Below, piece by piece: positions 8,002 to 10,587 of a stretch of DNA of 10,587 nucleotides. Position 1 is the first letter of the stretch. Every line of letters begins with the position of its first letter. The stretch covers positions 1 to 10,587 of the forward strand of contig JADFRV010000062.1 in assembly GCA_022561095.1 (NCBI GenBank), in the 5' to 3' direction. The stretch comes from Chloroflexota bacterium (GTDB lineage Bacteria > Chloroflexota > Dehalococcoidia > SM23-28-2 > RBG-16-64-32). The notes beneath the pieces were generated by a model. That model was not told the origin of the DNA. It did no database searches and worked only from the letters and a program-made list of their open reading frames with translations. A program made the position numbers and the translations under genes.

Positions 8002-8046
8002 TCGATGACCTCCTCTCTACTCATCGGTTAAGGTCCGGTCATCGAG
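8001..8046 (-). promoter_or_regulatory. Inverted repeat over the zinc-ribbon gene ribosome binding site
   Basis: CTCGATGACC (8001-8010) and GGTCATCGAG (8037-8046) are perfect 10-bp inverted copies, 26 bases apart. In the - strand transcript the 3' arm contains the last three bases of the AGGAGGT ribosome binding site and ends on the first base of the GTG start. The folded form would partly hide the start site. This could be an RNA switch or thermometer, or at DNA level an operator. Confidence 0.5.
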
Positions 8047-8104
8047 CTGACACCGATTGCGGGGGGAGCCGACGCAGAACTTTAACCTCGTCTACAACAT
8101 AAAC

Positions 8105-8124
8105 GGCCCCGACAGATCGGGGCC
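8105..8124 (-). terminator. Candidate intrinsic terminator, - strand
   Basis: GGCCCCGA (8105-8112) and TCGGGGCC (8117-8124) form a perfect 8-bp, GC-rich stem with a four-base loop. On the - strand it is followed by GTTTATGTTGTAG, a broken T-rich tail; the + strand side is not T-rich. It would end a transcript coming from the 8.4-8.5 kb region, before the zinc-ribbon gene leader. Confidence 0.5.
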
Positions 8125-8186
8125 ACCGTGTCATAGAAGGTACCAACCATCGCGACAATGCTAGCACGGCGATCAAGCGCCGACAA

Positions 8187-8202
8187 GGGGCCAACTAGCC
8201 CC
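8187..8202. repeat. Short inverted repeat (hairpin)
   Basis: GGGGC (8187-8191) and GCCCC (8198-8202) with a six-base loop CAACTA. The loop length equals that of the hairpin at 8271-8288, and CTAGCCCC occurs at the right side of both. Confidence 0.35.
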
Positions 8203-8270
8203 GCAGATGGCGGCGTCCGTTGGCGAATCCCGGGGGCTGACGGGCGGCTGTACGAGGTCAGGTTGCGGGA

Positions 8271-8288
8271 GGGCTAATCGCCTAGCCC
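8271..8288. repeat. Short inverted repeat (hairpin)
   Basis: GGGCTA (8271-8276) and TAGCCC (8283-8288) with a six-base loop ATCGCC, lying 18 bases before repeat A copy 1. No T-run follows on either strand. Confidence 0.35.
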
Positions 8289-8306
8289 CTCGTTGACACC
8301 CGCCCG

Positions 8307-8332
8307 GCCCAGACGCACAACCGCGGCGGAGG
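8307..8332 (+). repeat. Dispersed repeat family A, copy 1
   Basis: A 26-base stretch matching 8614-8639 with two C/T differences; it reads GCCCAGACGCACAA and then CCGCGGCGGAGG. The similarity probably starts earlier, since GACACC followed by a C/G-rich run precedes both copies. Confidence 0.7.
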
Positions 8333-8409
8333 GCAGGCGGGCGAAGGAGAGGGTTCGGGCGTCGTCGTCGCTTTAGTTCCAGGCCGACGTGCCCAAGCGA
8401 ACGTAGACA

Positions 8410-8493
8410 TCAACGGTCTTTCTTTCCACCTTTCCTGCTTGCTTTCTTTCCATGTTTCTTTGCCTTCTTCTTACCTTCCTTCTTCTCTTCCAT
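8410..8493 (-). CDS. Possible lysine-rich basic microprotein (27 residues)
   Basis: The - strand of the pyrimidine tract contains ATG at 8493-8491 and TGA at 8412-8410, encoding MEEKKEGKKKAKKHG followed by KKASRKGGKKDR. It has 12 lysines, two arginines and one histidine against four acidic residues, and no hydrophobic residue after Met1 except alanine. AGAAGG lies about eight bases before the ATG, although in a purine-rich region such a match comes easily. The frame is open upstream only to a TAG just before the codon at 8529, so the peptide cannot be much longer. Lysine-rich tails of this kind occur in nucleic-acid-binding proteins, and some tiny ribosomal or nucleoid proteins are this size, but I recognise no family. 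A hairpin with a weak T-rich tail lies downstream (8124-8105). The alternative is that this is only a low-complexity tract. Confidence 0.3.
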   Translation of the reverse strand: MEEKKEGKKKAKKHGKKASRKGGKKDR

Positions 8494-8520
8494 ATTTCTC
8501 ACCTTCTTTCTTTCCTTGAC
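8416..8520 (+). repeat. Polypyrimidine tract (polypurine on the - strand)
   Basis: About 105 bases almost entirely of C and T on the + strand, built from variants of CTTTCTTTCC, CTTCCTTCTTCT and similar words, with very few purines. It could form triplex or unusual DNA, act as a strand-asymmetric spacer, or encode the lysine-rich peptide described at 8410-8493 on the other strand. Confidence 0.8.
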
Positions 8521-8544
8521 CTCTACCTATCGTTCTGCGGACGA

Positions 8545-8560
8545 TGCTGAGACCTCAGCA
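8545..8560. repeat. Palindrome, 7-bp arms
   Basis: TGCTGAG (8545-8551) and CTCAGCA (8554-8560) with AC between them. It lies 30 bases before a second palindrome, at the start of the repeat A/B block. Confidence 0.5.
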
Positions 8561-8589
8561 GCACGATGTCAAGGGCCCCGCCGGAGGGA

Positions 8590-8604
8590 CGGTGTCCGAC
8601 ACCG
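8590..8604. repeat. Palindrome, 7-bp arms
   Basis: CGGTGTC (8590-8596), one central C, GACACCG (8598-8604). This is an almost uninterrupted palindrome, operator-like in form, nine bases before repeat A copy 2. Whether a protein binds it cannot be told from sequence. Confidence 0.5.
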
Positions 8605-8613
8605 CTCAGCCCA

Positions 8614-8639
8614 GCCCAGATGCACAATCGCGGCGGAGG
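8614..8639 (+). repeat. Dispersed repeat family A, copy 2
   Basis: It reads GCCCAGATGCACAA and then TCGCGGCGGAGG, matching 8307-8332 with two transitions. It is followed after 7 bases by the extended family B repeat, so A and B appear here as one composite. Confidence 0.7.
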
Positions 8640-8646
8640 ATAGGAA

Positions 8647-8686
8647 CGGCTTGCCCGACCGCAACGCGACGGTTTACGCTTAGGCG
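8647..8686 (+). repeat. Dispersed repeat family B, copy 2 (extended)
   Basis: Forty bases starting CGGCTTGCCCGACC match 8800-8839 with a single difference (G8661 against C8814). The 25-base core at 8662-8686 is identical to those at 6806 and 8815. Confidence 0.92.
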
Positions 8687-8710
8687 TCGCGGCCTGCCAT
8701 CGGAGACATC

Positions 8711-8738
8711 GTATTCTCGTATCTTGTATCCCGAATAC
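8711..8738. repeat. GTAT-rich imperfect repeat with inverted ends
   Basis: GTATTC (8711-8716) and GAATAC (8733-8738) are inverted copies. Between them GTATCTTG and TATCCC continue an imperfect 8-9 base GTAT-containing period. It is the only AT-richer part of the B-B interval and has no coding signal. Confidence 0.4.
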
Positions 8739-8799
8739 TACTGCCTTCGTAAACCCACCGCTTTTACCAAACAAATTACCCCTTGCCCGCTCGCCCTTC

Positions 8800-8839
8800 C
8801 GGCTTGCCCGACCCCAACGCGACGGTTTACGCTTAGGCG
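8800..8839 (+). repeat. Dispersed repeat family B, copy 3 (extended)
   Basis: The 40-base partner of 8647-8686, lying 153 bases from it. The sequences between and after the two copies are unrelated, so this is not a tandem array of a 153-base unit. It ends 72 bases before the kinase start. Confidence 0.92.
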
Positions 8840-8856
8840 GCCACGAACGACAGCGG

Positions 8857-8874
8857 CGGCCCATCGCCACGCCC
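8857..8874 (+). repeat. Dispersed repeat family C, copy 2
   Basis: An exact copy of the 18-base word at 7307-7324, 37 bases before the kinase ATG and therefore inside the likely leader of that gene. Confidence 0.65.
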
Positions 8875-8911
8875 ACGGCGCCGGCCACGCTGGACAGGAG
8901 GCGGACTGGAC

Positions 8912-10498
8912 ATGGCAACGGAGAACGGATTGTACATCCTCGCCGTCGATCTCGGTACCGGCGGTCCCAAGGTCGCTCTGATCTCCACGGACGGCGACAT
9001 CGTCGGCCACGAGTTTGAGAAGACGGAACTGTTCCTCCTCCCCGGCGGTGGCGCCGAACAGGACCCGGGCGACTGGTGGCGCGCCATCAGCGCCGCCGCA
9101 AAGAGACTCCTGGGCCGAGGCCTCGTCCCCTCGGAGAGCATCGTAGCGATCAGCTGCACCGCGCAATGGATGGGCACCGTCCCGGTTGACCACGATGGCA
9201 ACCACCTGATGAACGCCATAATCTGGATGGACGCGCGCGGCGCGAAATACGCCAAGCGCATCACTCGCGGCTTGGTCAACGTCTCCGGCTACGGCGCGGG
9301 CAAGCTGCGGGAGTGGCTGAGGCTGACGGGCGGCGTCCCATCGCGAACGGGAAAGGACTCCCTGGGCCACATCCTCTACATCCAGAACGAGCTCCCTGAG
9401 ATATACCGGCGGACGTTCAAGTTCCTTGAGCCGATGGACTATCTGAACCTGCGGCTCACGGGGAAGGCCGCCGCATCATACGATACGATCACCGGCCACT
9501 GGCTGACCGACAACCGCGATCTGTCCAACGTCACTTATGTCGACAAGCTGATCGCGTTGTCGGGCGTCGATCGCGAGAAACTGCCGGACCTCAAGCCGAC
9601 CGGCGCCATACTGGGGCCGATAACGGCTGAGATCGCCAACGAGTTCGGCCTGAGCGAAAACGTCCAGGTCGTCATGGGCACCCCCGACACGGCGTCAGCG
9701 GCCGTCGGCTCAGGCGCCGTCGGCCACTTCGAGCCGCACCTCTATATAGGCACCTCGTCCTGGCTGACCTGCCACGTCCCGTTCAAGAAGACGGACGTTA
9801 TCAACAACATCACGTCGCTGCCGTCCGCGATCCCGGGCCGCTACCTGGTGGCGACGGAGCAGGATATCGCCGGCGGCTGTCTGACCCTGCTCAGGGACAA
9901 CATCTTCTATCCGGACGACGAGCTTTCGCAGGGCGCCGCGCCCGACGACGTTCTGGACACGTTCTGCCGGATGGCTGAGCGCGTGCCCCCGGGCAGCGAC
10001 AAGCTGATCTTCACGCCCTGGCTGAACGGTGAGCGCACACCGGTGGAGGACCACCTGATCCGGGGCGGGCTCTTCAACCAGTCGCTTAGCCACACGCGGG
10101 CGCACGTCATCAGGGCGGTGTTCGAGGGCGTGGCCTACAATACGAAGTGGATGCACCAGCATGTGGAGCGCTACGTCAAGAAGCGGTTGGATGCGATCAA
10201 TTTTATCGGCGGCGGCGCCAACTCCGACCTGTGGGGCCAGATTCACGCCGACGTCCTGGACCGGCGTATCCGCCGGGTCAAGCAGCCGGGCCTGGCGAAC
10301 GTCCGCGGCGCCGCCCTGCTGGGCTCGCTCGCCCTGGGATACATCACGGTCGATGACATCCCCGAGCGGGTTGAGATCACCGACACCTACGATCCGAACC
10401 CGGAGAACCGGAAGGTCTACGACGAGCTGTTCGCCGAGTTCCTCAACATCTACAAGAACAACAAGCAGATGTACGCCCGCCTCAACGCCAGCGAATAA
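8912..10498 (+). CDS. FGGY-family carbohydrate kinase, xylulokinase-like
   Basis: A 528-residue cytosolic kinase of the FGGY family, which transfers phosphate from ATP to a sugar or polyol such as xylulose. The length fits the family (about 480-550). The N-terminal ATPase-fold domain opens LAVDLGTGGPKVAL (phosphate-1 loop, D13), followed by TAQWMGTVPVDHDGN and IIWMDAR, which resemble the sugar-contacting part of xylulokinases. GTPDTASAAVGSG carries D259, the probable catalytic base. The C-terminal domain has the nucleotide-binding GGGANS (433-438) and GAALLGSLALG near the end. In the first loop GGPK replaces the more usual TSxK/SSxR, a mild departure. ATG at 8912 is supported by AGGAGG at 8896-8901, ten bases away. 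The exact substrate cannot be read from sequence; xylulose is a guess. The next gene starts 12 bases after the stop, so they probably share an mRNA. Confidence 0.92.
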   Translation: MATENGLYILAVDLGTGGPKVALISTDGDIVGHEFEKTELFLLPGGGAEQDPGDWWRAISAAAKRLLGRGLVPSESIVAISCTAQWMGTVPVDHDGNHLMNAIIWMDARGAKYAKRITRGLVNVSGYGAGKLREWLRLTGGVPSRTGKDSLGHILYIQNELPEIYRRTFKFLEPMDYLNLRLTGKAAASYDTITGHWLTDNRDLSNVTYVDKLIALSGVDREKLPDLKPTGAILGPITAEIANEFGLSENVQVVMGTPDTASAAVGSGAVGHFEPHLYIGTSSWLTCHVPFKKTDVINNITSLPSAIPGRYLVATEQDIAGGCLTLLRDNIFYPDDELSQGAAPDDVLDTFCRMAERVPPGSDKLIFTPWLNGERTPVEDHLIRGGLFNQSLSHTRAHVIRAVFEGVAYNTKWMHQHVERYVKKRLDAINFIGGGANSDLWGQIHADVLDRRIRRVKQPGLANVRGAALLGSLALGYITVDDIPERVEITDTYDPNPENRKVYDELFAEFLNIYKNNKQMYARLNASE

Positions 10499-10510
10499 GG
10501 AGGAGACGCC

Positions 10511-10587
10511 ATGACCCAGGAAACAGAGAAGAAGTCCGGCGACACCAGCGAAGAACGCAACGCGACGATCAAGTCGTACAGGCAGCG
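10511..10587 (+). CDS. Start of an unidentified gene, cut by window end
   Basis: ATG at 10511 with AGGAGG at 10498-10503, seven bases away and overlapping the last base of the kinase stop. The frame stays open to the window end and gives 25 residues: MTQETEKKSGD, TSEERNATIKS, YRQ. The hydrophilic opening says nothing about function. Spacing and ribosome binding site make co-translation with the sugar kinase very likely, so a sugar-metabolism enzyme is a reasonable guess but nothing more. Confidence 0.75.
   Translation, partial: MTQETEKKSGDTSEERNATIKSYRQ

Larger units (their letters stand above)
8002..8911. other. Gene-poor repeat-mosaic region (910 bp)
   Basis: No conventional gene or recognisable structured RNA was found: I looked by eye for the tmRNA ends, the SRP RNA core, the RNase P conserved words and tRNA T-arms without success. 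Long open frames exist on both strands (8544-8981 on + and 8523-8918 on -), but both are read straight through the same DNA repeats, giving repeated peptide words such as TRRFTLRR on one strand and PKRKPSR on the other. Contents in order: zinc-ribbon leader with inverted repeat, terminator-like hairpin, two small hairpins, repeat A, pyrimidine tract with a possible microprotein, two palindromes, repeats A and B, a GTAT-rich stretch, and repeats B and C. No clear promoter for the kinase was seen. Confidence 0.7.

Noticed and set aside
8233..8290. Possible SRP or tmRNA-like piece (GGTCAGG word, GC hairpins)
   Set aside because: The conserved SRP RNA core following GGTCAGG and the tmRNA terminal sequences are not present; the local hairpins are short and without the expected partner helices.
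8647..8839. CRISPR-like arrangement of repeats
   Set aside because: Only two nearby copies, 153 bases apart, with a third 1.8 kb away; no regular spacers and no cas genes.
8523..8918. 131-residue open frame on the - strand
   Set aside because: Repeated peptide words (PKRKPSR, GRASR) come directly from DNA repeats A and B, and it overlaps the + strand frame of the same kind. It looks like chance openness in GC-rich repeat DNA.
8544..8981. 145-residue open frame on the + strand
   Set aside because: It is read through two copies of repeat B (giving TRRFTLRR twice), lacks a convincing ribosome binding site and overlaps the well-supported kinase start in another frame.
8230..9340. GCTGACGGGCGG occurring near 8236 and again inside the kinase near 9320
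   Set aside because: A 12-base match in GC-rich DNA, one copy inside a coding region with normal protein sequence; chance is enough.

Overview
The window looks like a stretch of a GC-rich bacterial chromosome. The product types fit a member of the Chloroflexota (Dehalococcoidia/SAR202-like): a NADPH-type glutamate synthase operon, a cysteine-free HesB-like protein, and a zinc-ribbon protein ending in a CxxC-x17-CxxC domain. That assignment is inferred from protein flavour and repeat style, not from a marker gene. There is no rRNA, tRNA or CRISPR array, and no complete mobile element.

Positions 1-5817 hold gltB (5' end outside the window) and gltD on the + strand, one base apart. Together they form the glutamate synthase (GOGAT) half of ammonium assimilation. 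Positions 5818-6849 are of a different character: a lower-GC orphan gene for a two-helix membrane protein (5969-6649), then a 40-residue C-terminal remnant of an IS1595/ISXO2-type transposase on the - strand (6684-6806), cut off exactly where a dispersed repeat begins.

Positions 6850-8001 hold three small - strand genes: an alpha/beta-barrel-like hypothetical protein with its own candidate promoter, a HesB/IscA-like protein lacking all cysteines, and a glycine-linked double zinc-ribbon protein. A perfect 10-bp inverted repeat overlaps the ribosome binding site and start of the last one, so its mRNA could fold over its own start.

Positions 8002-8911 are a 910-bp region without a conventional gene, and are the most unusual part of the window. 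They contain a mosaic of short repeat modules that recur within the window (families A, B and C), several GC-rich hairpins, and a 105-base pyrimidine tract. The opposite strand of that tract can encode a 27-residue, strongly basic, lysine-rich peptide with a plausible ribosome binding site. Positions 8912-10498 encode an FGGY-family sugar kinase (xylulokinase-like) on the + strand, followed 12 bases later by the start of another gene that runs out of the window.

The clear biology is nitrogen assimilation and pentose/polyol phosphorylation. The parts worth a second look are the modular repeats and their contact with the transposase scar, the possible lysine-rich microprotein, and the hairpin over the zinc-ribbon gene start. 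I do not see a clear new multi-gene defence or mobile system.
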